64,000 nucleotides of DNA from NCBI GenBank assembly GCA_963716005.1, contig OY970285.1, forward strand, positions 1,054,001 to 1,118,000, given 5' to 3'. The notes beneath the pieces are model-generated. The model was not told where the DNA came from, searched no databases, and worked only from the letters and a program-made list of their open reading frames with translations. Position 1 is the stretch's first letter. Each line of letters starts with the position of its first letter. This document shows positions 44,692 through 54,331 of this stretch, piece by piece. The position numbers and the translations under genes were made by a program. This DNA is from CAVRUF01 sp963716005. Lineage in GTDB: Bacteria; Actinomycetota; Thermoleophilia; Gaiellales; Gaiellaceae.

Positions 44692-44731
44692 GTGACGAGG
44701 GCCCGCCGTTTCCGACGGGCCCTCGCGTCAC
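44692..44731 (-). terminator. hairpin terminator after the M28 peptidase
   Basis: A stem GAGGGCCCG/CGGGCCCTC (44697-44705 with 44716-44724) is extended by GTGAC/GTCAC on the outside. It lies 15 nt after the M28 stop and upstream of the helicase promoter. There is no long T-run. Confidence 0.6.
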
Positions 44732-44745
44732 ACGTACTGCCGTGC

Positions 44746-46185
44746 CTACGGTCTCGGGAAGACCACCGGGCTGCGGTTTCCGTCGCTGTCGACTGCGCGG
44801 ACGCCGAAGAAGAAGTTGTCCTTCGACATCCCCTCGACCTTCCAGCGGACGACGCCACTTGCATCCGGCGTCGGGAGCCCGACCGGGATCACATCGGTCC
44901 AGTCGGCCTCGGTCGTCTCACGCCAAACGATCTCGTAGCCCGCGAGATCGGGCTCCGGATTCGCGTTCCAGCGGAGATCGGTGTCGTAGCTCAGGTTGTT
45001 CGTGATGCGGACGTTCTTCGGCGCAACCGGCGCGTTGGCGAGCGCGGCAAGCGCGGCAAGATCCACGCGGGCAACCCGCTCGATGTACTTGAAGTCCACG
45101 AACTCCGGCAGGTCGCCGATCTGCTCGCCCGTGACCGGGTCGATGCGGACGTCCTGGTGCTGATGGTTGAAGTTCTCGTTCGGCTCGGTCATCCGAACCG
45201 ACGAGCGGAAGCCCCGCTCGAGGAACGGGATGTGGTCGCCGCCGCGGCCGAAGCGGTCGCGCCGGTAGATGACCCACACGTCCATGTCGGTGTAGCGGTT
45301 CTCCCCGTACTCCTTCACGAAGCGCGCCATCTGGCGGGCCGGCGAGTCGTTCTCGCCGCCGATCGAGCGGCGGGTGTTCGCCTCCTGGGCCGTCTCGTTC
45401 GTCGGGACGCCCTCGGCGAAGACGCGGACGGCATGCCGCTCGCGGTCGCCGTTTCCACCCAGGGAACTTCCGACGATGTCGTTCGTGAACATCCCCTGGA
45501 TGTCGAGGCCTCCCGACTGCGCGAGCGTGGCGTAGTGCGCCGAACCGAAGAGGCCCTGCTCCTCGCCCGCGACCGCCATGAAGACGATCGTGGACTCGAA
45601 CTCCCGCTTGGACATCACGCGCGCGAGCTCGAGCGCCGCGGCGACGCCTGACGCGTCGTCGTTCGCACCGGGCGCGTCGCACACCGCGTTGTTCGTGTTC
45701 CCACAGCGCGAGTCGTAGTGGCCGCTGATCACGTACATGCGGCCGGTCGAGACCGGATCCGTTCCCTTCAACGTCGCGACTACGTTCGTGATGACGGTCG
45801 GGGCCGGAAGGCCGGTCGTCTGCGTGTAGCTCTGGAGCTCGACCGTGAGCCGCCCGTCAGAGTCCTCGGCGTAGTCGGAGAACTGCTCGAAGAGCCAGTC
45901 GCGGGCAGCGCCGATTCCGCGCACCGGATCGGTCTGCGACGAGAGCGTGTTCCGCGTGCCGAAGTCGGCGAGCGTGCGGATCGAGGCCTCGATCCGGCGG
46001 TGGTCGAGCTCGTCGATCATGCGCCGCACCTCCCTCGGCGTGTGCGGCTTCGAGATGGGCCGCGATTCGCCGAGCTGCGGCTGGTGATGGTGGCCGCCGG
46101 ACGAGATGCCGGCGGCGGCGGCCGCGAGCGCGGCCACGGCGAGAAGGCCCACGGCCACGAGGCCGAGGACAAGGCGTCTGGACAT
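44746..46185 (-). CDS. secreted M28 family metallopeptidase with Fn3 domain
   Basis: 479 aa. A signal peptide (LVLGLVAVGLLAVAALAAAAAG) precedes an M28 zinc exopeptidase with metal ligands in VISGHYDSRC (His-Asp), PGANDDASGVA (bridging Asp), VAGEEQGLFGS (catalytic and ligand Glu) and GGDHIPFLERG (His). The last 95 residues form a fibronectin type III domain (VAPKNVRITNNLSYDTD to VVFPRP). The ATG at 46185 has GGAGGGG before it. It probably releases amino acids outside the cell. A perfect 22-bp palindrome lies 28 nt upstream. Confidence 0.9.
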   Translation of the reverse strand: MSRRLVLGLVAVGLLAVAALAAAAAGISSGGHHHQPQLGESRPISKPHTPREVRRMIDELDHRRIEASIRTLADFGTRNTLSSQTDPVRGIGAARDWLFEQFSDYAEDSDGRLTVELQSYTQTTGLPAPTVITNVVATLKGTDPVSTGRMYVISGHYDSRCGNTNNAVCDAPGANDDASGVAAALELARVMSKREFESTIVFMAVAGEEQGLFGSAHYATLAQSGGLDIQGMFTNDIVGSSLGGNGDRERHAVRVFAEGVPTNETAQEANTRRSIGGENDSPARQMARFVKEYGENRYTDMDVWVIYRRDRFGRGGDHIPFLERGFRSSVRMTEPNENFNHQHQDVRIDPVTGEQIGDLPEFVDFKYIERVARVDLAALAALANAPVAPKNVRITNNLSYDTDLRWNANPEPDLAGYEIVWRETTEADWTDVIPVGLPTPDASGVVRWKVEGMSKDNFFFGVRAVDSDGNRSPVVFPRP

Positions 46186-46212
46186 TTCCCCCTCCTGGGT
46201 TGATCTGGGCCC

Positions 46213-46234
46213 AGTCCGGATGCGCATCCGGACT
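46213..46234. repeat. perfect 22-bp palindrome in a divergent intergenic region
   Basis: AGTCCGGATGC is followed at once by its reverse complement, with no spacer. It lies between the divergent M28 peptidase (46185) and the AlkZ-like gene, and overlaps a second palindrome CTGGGCCCAG (46205-46214). Position and symmetry suit an operator for a dimeric regulator; a cruciform or hairpin is the alternative. Confidence 0.75.
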
Positions 46235-46409
46235 TCGCGTGCCGCAGACCACGAGCCGCGCCTAGGGCCGGAGCGCGCGGCCGGCGCGACCGTACTTCCG
46301 ACTCGCCACAAACGTCAAGGAGCCCCATCGCGATCGGCAGAATCCCGGCATCGCCACGGCCGTCCTCAGCAACCGCGCTCTGAACCGGGCGCTCCTCGCG
46401 CGCCAGTAC

Positions 46410-47387
46410 TTGCTCACGCGCGAGAGGACCACGGCTGAGGAGGCGATCCACCACCTGGTCGGGATGCAGACGCAGCAGCCGCTCTCGCCCTACGTCGGGC
46501 TCTGGACGCGCCTAGCGGACTTCCGCCAGGAGGAGCTCGCGGCGCTCATCGAGGAGCGCAAGGTGGTCCGGCTCGCGCTGATGCGCTCGACGATCCACTC
46601 GGTCACGGCCGAGGACTGCCTCGGCCTGCGTCCGCTCGTCCAGCCGGTGATCGAGCGGAGCCACGCGGGCAACTACGGGAAGTTCCTGGAGGGACTCGAC
46701 CCGCGCAAGGTGGCCGAGGCCGGGCGCACGATCGTCGACGAGGAGCCGCGCACGTTCGCCCAGCTCGGCGCCGCGCTCGCGGAACGATGGCCCGACCACG
46801 ACCCGCAGGCGCTCGCAATGGCGGTCCGGACGTTCGTGCCGCTCGTCCAGCCGCCGCCGCGCGGGATCTGGGGACGCAGCGGAGCGGCGCGCCACACTTC
46901 CGCGGAGCACTGGCTCGGGCGCCCGCTCGCGGGCTACGACATCGAGGACGCGATCCTCCGCTACCTCGGCGCGTTCGGGCCGGCGTCCGTGCGCGACGTC
47001 CAGGCCTGGTCGGGCGTGACGAGGCTCGGCGACGCGATGGAACGGCTGCGGCCGCGGCTAGTCTCGTTCGCCGACGAGAACGGCGTCGAGCTCTTCGACC
47101 TCCCGGATGCTCCGCGGCCCGATGCCGACACGCCCGCACCGCCGCACTTCCTGCCGGAATACGACAACGCGCTCCTCTCTCACGCCGACCGCACGCGGAT
47201 CGTCACGAAGGAGCAGGGCCGGCGGATCTTCACGCGCGGCGCGCTCCTCGTCGACGGCTTCGTCCGCGGGGCGTGGCGCTTCAAGCAAGGCGAGCTCGAG
47301 CTGGAGCTCTTCGAGCCGCTCTCCAAGGCAGAGGCCGCAGCCGTGAACGAAGAGCGCGAGCGGCTGCTCGAGTTCGCGGCGAACTAG
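46410..47387 (+). CDS. AlkZ/YcaQ-like winged-helix DNA glycosylase family protein
   Basis: 325 aa from TTG 46410. Upstream in frame the sequence VLSNRALNRALLARQYLL is the usual family N-terminus, so the real start probably lies near 46360 but no start codon is visible there. The family (HTH_42) consists of tandem winged helices, and the catalytic QxQ motif of AlkZ glycosylases appears in LVGMQTQQPLSPYVGLW. Conserved LALMRSTIHSVTAEDC, SVRDVQAWSGVTRLG, LPEYDNALLSHADRTRI and VDGFVRGAWRF follow. A role in excising bulky or crosslinked bases is possible. Its stop shares CTAG with the convergent channel gene. Confidence 0.82.
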   Translation: MLTRERTTAEEAIHHLVGMQTQQPLSPYVGLWTRLADFRQEELAALIEERKVVRLALMRSTIHSVTAEDCLGLRPLVQPVIERSHAGNYGKFLEGLDPRKVAEAGRTIVDEEPRTFAQLGAALAERWPDHDPQALAMAVRTFVPLVQPPPRGIWGRSGAARHTSAEHWLGRPLAGYDIEDAILRYLGAFGPASVRDVQAWSGVTRLGDAMERLRPRLVSFADENGVELFDLPDAPRPDADTPAPPHFLPEYDNALLSHADRTRIVTKEQGRRIFTRGALLVDGFVRGAWRFKQGELELELFEPLSKAEAAAVNEERERLLEFAAN

Positions 47388-48055
47388 CGCCCGAGCTCGT
47401 CGCTCTGGCGCACCCAGAGCGTGACGAGCCGCGCGACGAGCGTGACCAGAAACACCGTTCCCACGAGGGCCTCGAGCGCCGTCAGCGCCTGCGGCAGCCC
47501 GACCGACGGCGACAGGTCGCCGAAGCCGAGCGTCGTCAGCGTGACGAAGCTGAAGTAGACGTACTCCGACTGGACGTGCTGGCCGGGCTGGGCGAAGAAC
47601 GGCCCGTCCCGCAAGGCCTCCACGGCCAGGTAGAGGAAAGCGAAGAGCAGCCCGACGAGCACGTAGGAGCACAGCGCTCCGAGCACCGTCTCGTGCGTGA
47701 CCCGCTTGTGATGGAGCACGCGGCTCAGCGTGATCGGGAGCGTCGCGAGGATGAGGATCGCGACCGGGAGGAGGTACGTGAGCCCGATCACCTCGGCCGA
47801 GTCGAAGATGAACACGATCGGCGCGAGGGCGACACAGGCGCCGACCAGTACCCAGTGACCTGTCTTCAGCGTGTGCCCGGCCTCGGGGTCGCTGATCGCC
47901 ACGACGAGCGCGACCGCCGCGAGCAGCGTGCTCCCCAGCGCGCCCCAGCGCGGATCGTCGACGAGCTCCAGCAGGAAGAAGTTGATGACCAGGAGGACCA
48001 GCAGGCTCGCGTAGCTGTCGAGCAGCCGGATCGTGTCCTGGCGGGTGAACTCCAT
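47384..48055 (-). CDS. potassium-type ion channel protein
   Basis: 223 aa with six hydrophobic helices and a pore loop between the last two. The selectivity filter reads FVTLTTLGFGDLSP, the TxGFGD form of K+ channels. No voltage-sensor arginine ladder and no cytosolic RCK domain are seen. The ATG at 48055 is 7 nt after a TATCGT box. Together with kdp and two CorA genes it adds to cation transport in this region. Confidence 0.88.
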   Translation of the reverse strand: MEFTRQDTIRLLDSYASLLVLLVINFFLLELVDDPRWGALGSTLLAAVALVVAISDPEAGHTLKTGHWVLVGACVALAPIVFIFDSAEVIGLTYLLPVAILILATLPITLSRVLHHKRVTHETVLGALCSYVLVGLLFAFLYLAVEALRDGPFFAQPGQHVQSEYVYFSFVTLTTLGFGDLSPSVGLPQALTALEALVGTVFLVTLVARLVTLWVRQSDELGR

Positions 48056-48062
48056 CGCGGGG

Positions 48063-48068
48063 ACGATA
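48063..48068 (-). promoter_or_regulatory. -10 box of the channel gene
   Basis: TATCGT on the minus strand is 7 nt before the ATG at 48055. Confidence 0.45.
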
Positions 48069-48093
48069 GTGGGCGCTGCGGCGCCGGATCCGG

Positions 48094-48957
48094 TCAGTCG
48101 ATCGTGATCGTGACCGTCGTCAGGTTGCCCGCCACGTCCCAGACCCGCAGCAGATGGCCCCCCGGCGCCAGCGGCCCGAGGCGGAACCAGTGCTCGCCCT
48201 GACAGGGTCCGGTCGTGTTCATGCACTGGTCGGCCGTGAGGTCTCGGAACGTCCGGTCGCCGTACACCGCGTCGTACGGGACGCCGGAGCCCCGGCCGAC
48301 CCGCCGCAGGTTCACCGCGACTCTTCCGTCGATCTTGATCAGGTCCGGCGCGTGATCCTCGTAGAGCCTCGTCTCCTCGTCGAACCACCCGCGGAACGAG
48401 TCGGGATCCTCGATTCGCACCTGGTAGCCGCCCGTGTCCGGCTCGACCTCCCCGACCACGGGCGCCGCGGTGTCCTCGTACGGGAAGAGCACCCCGCCCT
48501 TCCGCAGCGGATTGACCTGGCGGCCCTGCGGATCGACCTCGTTCACGTGGACGTGCCAGAGCGTCGGACAGGTCCGCGCGATCTGCTGTCCGCGCCGCAC
48601 CTTCTGGCCGACGCGCACGCGAACGGCACCAACGTGGCCCAGCTGGACACGGCCGATGGTGATGCTGCCGCACGGGCGCTTCGACGTGGCCGTGATCTTC
48701 GTGACGCGGCCCGTGACGAGCGAGTAGACCTTGCGCGTCGCCTGCGTGCGCTCGTCGACGGCGACGTCGACACCGCCGTGGAGCTGCCACTCGTGGGCGC
48801 GTCCGTTCCAGCGCGGATCGGTGAACCCGCCACGAATCGGATGCTGCTCGTTCCTCGGCCAGACAGGCCATGCGGCAGCGGCGACCGCCGGCGATACGGC
48901 GCTCAAGACGATGAAGGCGAGACCGACCCCGGCCAGCCGCAGCGAGCGTCCCTGCAC
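48094..48957 (-). CDS. secreted M23/LytM-like peptidase domain protein
   Basis: 287 aa. The GTG at 48957 gives a signal peptide (LRLAGVGLAFIVLSAVSPAVAAAA) and has a -10 box 6 nt upstream; an ATG at 49005 is possible but less likely. The N-terminal half is LytM-like: HGGVDVAVDE supplies the His and Asp, and LWHVHVNEVDP the HxH, with VYSLVTGRVTKIT and VRVGQKVRRGQQIA between. The C-terminal half (about 170-287) is a beta domain ending VWDVAGNLTTVTITID. It could cleave or bind peptidoglycan; the first motif is slightly off the HxxxD norm. Confidence 0.75.
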   Translation of the reverse strand: MQGRSLRLAGVGLAFIVLSAVSPAVAAAAWPVWPRNEQHPIRGGFTDPRWNGRAHEWQLHGGVDVAVDERTQATRKVYSLVTGRVTKITATSKRPCGSITIGRVQLGHVGAVRVRVGQKVRRGQQIARTCPTLWHVHVNEVDPQGRQVNPLRKGGVLFPYEDTAAPVVGEVEPDTGGYQVRIEDPDSFRGWFDEETRLYEDHAPDLIKIDGRVAVNLRRVGRGSGVPYDAVYGDRTFRDLTADQCMNTTGPCQGEHWFRLGPLAPGGHLLRVWDVAGNLTTVTITID

Positions 48958-48963
48958 CGCTCC

Positions 48964-48969
48964 AAGGTA
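48964..48969 (-). promoter_or_regulatory. -10 box of the M23-like gene
   Basis: TACCTT on the minus strand is 6 nt before the GTG at 48957 and is the main reason for choosing that start. Confidence 0.45.
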
Positions 48970-49033
48970 GCGCACTGTCCCGGCCGGACACGCAACGTGG
49001 AACATCCCGGTGCGTGGGGCGTCTAACGATTCG

Positions 49034-50158
49034 ATGATTCGAATCGGGCTCGCGGTCTGTGCGGCCCTCGTCCTCCTCGTCGCGGCCGGCTGCGGAGCCG
49101 CGGAAGAGGCCGGGCCGGCGGCCGGCTGGACTCAGCTTCCGGCCAGCCCGCTCAGCCCCCGCCAATCCGCGACCCTGCACTGGACGGGCGACGAGGTGCT
49201 GATGATCGGCGGCAGCGACGCCCCGCCGTGCCCGGCCAGCGCGGCGTGTATAGAGCCGACGACCCCGCCTCTTGCCGACGGAGCGGCGTTCGACCCTGCG
49301 ACGCGCACCTGGCGCACGATCGCGCCGGCCCCGGTGCCGTTCGAATGGGCCACGGTCGTTCAGCTCGACGACGTGGTGTACTTCGCGGTGCCCGGCAGCT
49401 CGGGACGCCCGGAAACGAGAGCCGCCTTCCTCGCGTACGACGTGGGCCGGGATCGCTGGACGGATCTCCCGGTTCCCACCGGTTCCGAGTTGGAAGGCGG
49501 TCTCGTGGCGGCCGGCGATCGCGTCGTCTTCTACCCGACGGGGGACGAGTTCGGCGAGCACCCGGATTGGAGCTTCGATCCGGCGACCGGGGCGTGGACC
49601 GAGCTTCCGGACGATCCACTGCCGACGTCCTACAGCCGGTGGATACAGCAGAAGGACGGAAAGCTCGTGCTTCGTGCGCAGGAAGTCGTCCAGAATCCGA
49701 CCGGCGACGAGCCGTGGCTGGTGACGTCGCTCGATCCCGACACGCTCGAGTGGAGCGACCCGAAGAGCGAGGCGCCCGACCCACATGCGGTGGGGACGGT
49801 CGACGGCACCCTTCCCGACGACGTCGACCGCGCCACGGTCGAGGCCGAGTGGAACACGCTCGCGAACCCGCCGGCCGACCAGATGGACTATGGCTCCGGG
49901 GCGTTCGCCTCGGCGCTGATCACGAACGAGGACGTCTACTACTTCCGCCCGTTCGGCTGGGCCTACGACGCGCGTTCGGGCGAATGGACCGAGATCGCGC
50001 GGCTCGAGCCCGACGGAGTCGACGAGCGCACGTACGTGCCAGTCGGCCGCGAGCTCCTCGCCTTCGGCGGCATCGAGTGGCACGGCGACCACGGTCTCGA
50101 GGGCACGTTCCTGAACGAGACGTGGATGTGGGCGCCGCCCGACATGCCGCCGTCCTAG
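49034..50158 (+). CDS. kelch-type propeller lipoprotein
   Basis: 374 aa. The lipoprotein signal IGLAVCAALVLLVAAGC has a clear lipobox. The rest is made of kelch-like repeats, each with an aromatic/Asp pattern (GAAFDPATRTWRTIAP, AYDVGRDRWTDLPV, SFDPATGAWTELPD, AYDARSGEWTEIARL), suggesting a six- or seven-blade propeller on the outer face of the membrane. No enzyme motif is seen. The ATG at 49034 is used; the frame extends to 49010 without a better start. Confidence 0.82.
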   Translation: MIRIGLAVCAALVLLVAAGCGAAEEAGPAAGWTQLPASPLSPRQSATLHWTGDEVLMIGGSDAPPCPASAACIEPTTPPLADGAAFDPATRTWRTIAPAPVPFEWATVVQLDDVVYFAVPGSSGRPETRAAFLAYDVGRDRWTDLPVPTGSELEGGLVAAGDRVVFYPTGDEFGEHPDWSFDPATGAWTELPDDPLPTSYSRWIQQKDGKLVLRAQEVVQNPTGDEPWLVTSLDPDTLEWSDPKSEAPDPHAVGTVDGTLPDDVDRATVEAEWNTLANPPADQMDYGSGAFASALITNEDVYYFRPFGWAYDARSGEWTEIARLEPDGVDERTYVPVGRELLAFGGIEWHGDHGLEGTFLNETWMWAPPDMPPS

Positions 50159-50174
50159 CGGCTAGCGCTCGCGC

Positions 50175-51167
50175 GTGATCGAATGGGCGCGGATGATCGT
50201 CGACTGCGCCGTCTACGACCAGGGCAAGCGCCAGCAGGCTGAGCCCGACGCGATCGAAGGGATCCGCGACCGCAAGCCGTCCGACGATGCGTTCGTCTGG
50301 GTTGGCCTCGTCGAGCCGACCAAGGAGGAGTTCGACGCCGTGCGCCGCGAGTTCGACCTGCACGAGCTTGCGGTCGAGGATGCGATCAAGGCGCACCAGC
50401 GTCCCAAGCTCGAGGAGTACGGCGACACCCTGTTCCTCGTCCTCAAGACCGTCGTGTACCGCAACCACGAGGAGGTCATCGACATCGGCGAGGTGATGCT
50501 CTTCGCGGGCGACGACTTCCTCATCACCGTCCGGCACGGCGAAGGCGGCGGGCTCGGCGACGTCCGCGAGAAGCTGGAGAGGCGTCCAGACGTCCTCGCC
50601 CACGGTCCGGGCGCTGCGATGTACGCGATCGTCGACCGGGTCGTCGACGCGTACGAGCCCGCGGGTGAAGCGATCGCGGAGGACATCGAGGAGGTCGAGG
50701 CCGAGGTCTTCTCGACCGGCCGGGAGAACCCGGTGCAGCGCATCTACAAGCTGCGGCTCGAGGTGCTCGACTTCTACCGCGCGACGGCGCCGCTCCTCCC
50801 CGCCCTCGAACGCCTCTCGTCCGAGGAACTGCCGACCGTCCCGGCGAAGGTCCGCGACTACTACCGGGACGTCACCGACCACCTGACGCGCGTGACCGAG
50901 CAGCTCGACTCGTTCCGGGAGCTCCTCTCCGGCACCCTCCAGGCGAACCTGACCCAGGTGAGCGTGCGCCAGAACGAGGACATGCGCCGCATCTCGGCGT
51001 GGGTGGCGATCATCGCCGTCCCGACCGCGATCGCCGGCATCTACGGGATGAACTTCGAGCACATGCCGGAGCTCGGCTGGCGATTCGGCTACCCGGGCGT
51101 CCTCGGCCTGATCGCGGTGATCTGCGGCTATCTGTACTGGCGCTTCCGCAAGGCCGGCTGGCTCTAG
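50175..51167 (+). CDS. CorA-family divalent-cation transporter, copy 2
   Basis: 330 aa. The cytosolic domain carries HELAVEDAIKAHQRPKLEEYGD, with a long helical stalk. The last 60 residues hold two membrane helices and the signature GIYGMNFEHMPELGW. The start is GTG at 50175 (a TAGCGC box is 6 nt upstream) or ATG at 50193. It differs strongly from the copy at 15486, so they are old paralogues. Its TAG stop overlaps the kdpE stop through CTAG. Confidence 0.92.
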   Translation: MIEWARMIVDCAVYDQGKRQQAEPDAIEGIRDRKPSDDAFVWVGLVEPTKEEFDAVRREFDLHELAVEDAIKAHQRPKLEEYGDTLFLVLKTVVYRNHEEVIDIGEVMLFAGDDFLITVRHGEGGGLGDVREKLERRPDVLAHGPGAAMYAIVDRVVDAYEPAGEAIAEDIEEVEAEVFSTGRENPVQRIYKLRLEVLDFYRATAPLLPALERLSSEELPTVPAKVRDYYRDVTDHLTRVTEQLDSFRELLSGTLQANLTQVSVRQNEDMRRISAWVAIIAVPTAIAGIYGMNFEHMPELGWRFGYPGVLGLIAVICGYLYWRFRKAGWL

Positions 51168-51844
51168 GCGCCCGACACGAAGCGGTAGCCCATTCCGGGC
51201 TCGGTCTTGAAGTAGACGGGCCGTGCAGGATCGGGCTCGAGCTTGCGGCGGATGCGCGCGACGTAGACGCGCAGGTAGTTCGTCTCCTTGGAGTACTGCG
51301 CGCCCCAGACCGCCTGGAGGAGCTGCCGCTGGCCGATCAGCTTGCCGGGATGCCGCACGAGGTTCTCGACGATCTGCCACTCGGTCGGCGTCAGGCGAAC
51401 CTCGGCACCCCCTTTCGTCACGCGCTTCGCGGCGAGGTCGACGGTGAAATCGGCCGTTTCCACCGTCGCCTCCTCGTCGCTCGGGGCGGCCCGGCGCAAC
51501 GCCGCGCGCAGGCGCGCGAGGAGCTCGTCCATCCCGAACGGTTTGGTCACGTAGTCGTCCGCGCCCGCGTCGAGCGCGGCCACCTTGTCGGGCTCGGTCT
51601 CGCGCACGGAGAGGACGACGATCGGGACGTCGCTCCAGCCGCGCAGGCCGCGGATCACCTCGATGCCGTCGATTCCGGGGAGGCCGAGGTCGAGGACGAC
51701 CGCGTCAGGGTGGTGCCGCGCGGCGAGGACGAGCGCCTCCTCCCCGGTCGGCGCCAGATCGGCCTCGTAGCCGCGCGCCTTCAGGTTCGTGCCGAGCGCG
51801 CGGAGGATGTGCGGCTCGTCGTCGACGACCAGGATCCGGGTCAT
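51164..51844 (-). CDS. kdpE: KdpE-type response regulator
   Basis: 226 aa OmpR/PhoB-type regulator. The receiver domain (MTRILVVDDEPHILRALG, phosphorylation Asp in AVVLDLGLPGIDG, Lys in DDYVTKPFG) is followed by a winged-helix DNA-binding domain (RLTPTEWQIVENLVRHPGK, TNYLRVYVARIRRKLE). Adjacency to kdpD (4-nt ATGA overlap) and homology identify it as KdpE, the activator of kdpFABC under potassium limitation. It shares CTAG with the convergent CorA copy 2 stop. Confidence 0.94.
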   Translation of the reverse strand: MTRILVVDDEPHILRALGTNLKARGYEADLAPTGEEALVLAARHHPDAVVLDLGLPGIDGIEVIRGLRGWSDVPIVVLSVRETEPDKVAALDAGADDYVTKPFGMDELLARLRAALRRAAPSDEEATVETADFTVDLAAKRVTKGGAEVRLTPTEWQIVENLVRHPGKLIGQRQLLQAVWGAQYSKETNYLRVYVARIRRKLEPDPARPVYFKTEPGMGYRFVSGA

Positions 51845-54325
51845 TCGACCATTCTGAGCCGAAAGATCATCGTGAGGCCGCCGCCGGGCGTGTCCTCGAC
51901 CTCGACCTCGCCGTCCATCGCCTCGACGAAGCCCTTCGCGACCGCGAGCCCGAGACCGACGCCGGTTCCGTTGCCGGAGTCGCCCAGCCGCTGGAACGGG
52001 CGGAACATCTCCTGGCGGTCGCCGGGCGAGATACCGGGGCCGCGGTCGACCACGCGGACGTCGACGCGCCCGTCCGCGACGCCGGCATCGACCACGACGT
52101 GCTCGCCCGGAGGCGAGGCAGCCAGCGCGTTTCCGATCACGTTGGCGAGCGCGCGCTCCAGGAGGCCCGCGTCCGCGAGCACGCGCGGAAGCGTCTCGGC
52201 GACGTGCACGTCGACCTGCTCGGTGCTCGCACCCAGGCTCTCGAGGGCGGCCGGGACGATCTCGTCGACGCCGACCGGCGCAAGGCGTGTCGCAAGCGCG
52301 CCGGTCTGGAGCCGGCTCATGTCCAGGAGGTTCCCGACGAGGTCGTTCAACCGGTCGGTCTGCTGGTCGATCGTCTCGAGGAACTCGTTGCGCGCCTCGT
52401 CCGTCCAATCGACGTCTTGCTGGAGCAGGCTCGTAACGGACGCCTTGATCGCGGCGAGCGGCGTGCGCAGGTCGTGCGAGACGGCCGAGAGGATCGCCGT
52501 GCGCAGGTCGTTCGCCGCGGCGAGGGAGCCGGCCTCGGACGCCTCGGTCTCGAGCTCGGCGTGCTCGATGGCCGCATCGAGCTCGGCCACGAACGCGTTC
52601 AGGATCCGCTCGTCGTCCCCTACCCCGGCGCCGCCCACGAGCGCGAGCAGATGGCGCTCGCCGACCGGAACCGAGGTCGTCGCCTCGTCCGGGGAGGTCG
52701 GCACCGGGCTTCCAGACGACTGCCTCGATCCTCCACCCGTCGCCGTCGGTGTGCAGGAGCGCGGCGGCGTCGAGGCCGTAGACGCGGCGCAGGCTCTCGA
52801 GCAGAGGTCGGCACGGGAGACGAGCCGGCGAGGCGCGCGAACGCCTCGGCCTCGGCGCGGGCCCGCGCGCCCGAGGCGGCGCGTCTGGCCGAGAGCTCGA
52901 CGAAGCCGCTGACGACGAGCGCGACCACGAGGAAGACGACCAGCGCGAGGACGTTCTCGCCCTCGCTGATCGTGAAGGTGTAGAGCGGCGGCGTGAAGTA
53001 CCAGTTCACGAGGAGGAATCCGGCGACCGCGGCCACCAGTGCGGGCCAGAGCCCGCCGACCGCCGAGACGCCCACGACGAGGAGCAGGAAGAGCAGCAGG
53101 ACGCTCGGCAGCCCGAGGTTCTCGCGCAGGTTCGCGAGCACGACGCGCGAGGAGGGCCGGCGCGACGAGCGCGAGTCCGAAGCCGACGATCTTGCGTCGC
53201 CGCGACAGCGCTGCGGGACGCACAGCGCGCGGCAGGCCCTCGCGCGGGCTCGTCGCCCCGGCTCATCACGTGCACGTCGATCCCGGGACCGGCTTCGCGA
53301 ACGATCCGGTTGATGACCGAGCCGCGCGTGAGCTCGGCCCATCGCGACCGGCGCGTCGCGCCGAGGACGATCTGCGTCGCGTTCAGGGAGCGGGCCGTGT
53401 CGACGAGGGCCGCGCCGACGTCGCCTCCGACGACCTCGCGGTACGTGCCGCCGACGTCCTGGACGAGCGCCCGCTGCTCCTCGAGCATGGCGGCGGAGGG
53501 CCCGGCCAGCCCGTCCTGGGAGCGGACGTGCACGGCGACGAGATCACCTTTCGTGCGTGCCGCCATGCGCGCGCCGCGCCGGATCAGGCGGTCGCCGCCC
53601 GGTGCGCCGGTCAGCGCGACCACGACCCGCTCGCGCGTCTCCCACGGCTGGTCGATCCCCTGCCGCTCGCGGTAGTCGCGGAGCGCCTCGTCCACGCGGT
53701 CGGCCACCCAGAGGAGCGCGAGCTCGCGCAACGCGCCGAGGTTTCCGGGACGGAAGTAGTTGCCGAGCGCCGCGTCGATCCGCTCGGGCGGATAGACGTT
53801 GCCGTGCGCCATGCGCCGGCGTAGCGCCTCGGGCGCCATGTCCACGATCTCGATCTGGTCGGCGCGGCGGACGATCTCGTCAGGGACCGTCTCCCGCTGC
53901 TTCACGCCGGTGATCTGCTCGACCACGTCGTTCAGCGACTCGAGGTGCTGGATGTTCAGCGTCGAGATCACCGTGATCCCGGCCTCGAGCAGGTCGTCGA
54001 TGTCCTCCCAGCGCTTGGCGTGCTTCGAACCCGGCACGTTCGAGTGCGCCAGCTCGTCGACGAGCGCGACCTCGGGGGCGCGGGCGAGGATCGCGTCGAC
54101 GTCCATCTCCTCGAAGGTCGCGTCGCGGTAGGTGACCGTCTTGCGCGGGACGACCTCGAGGTCGCCGATCATCGCCGCGGTCTTCTCGCGGCCGTGCGAC
54201 TCGACGAGACCGACGACGACGTCCGTGCCCCGCTCGCGACGGCGCTGCCCTTCCCCGAGCATGGCGAAGGTCTTGCCCACGCCCGGCGCAGCGCCGAGGT
54301 AGATGCGGAGCATTCCGCGCGCCAT
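51841..54325 (-). CDS. kdpD: KdpD sensor histidine kinase (several frameshifts)
   Basis: Potassium sensor, about 830 aa in total. The N-terminal KdpD domain has Walker A YLGAAPGVGKTFAMLGE and VALVDELAHSNVPGSKH, followed by a USP domain. Four membrane helices include LPSVLLLFLLLVVGVSAVGG. After a GAF-like part come HisKA (AVSHDLRTPLAAIKASV) and the ATPase domain (NVIGNALAAS, VVDRGPGISPGD). At least four frame changes occur between 53250 and 52690. The N- and C-terminal thirds are intact. The ATG at 54325 lies 6 nt after a -10 box that overlaps the kdpC stop. Confidence 0.9.
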
Positions 54326-54331
54326 GTGGGA

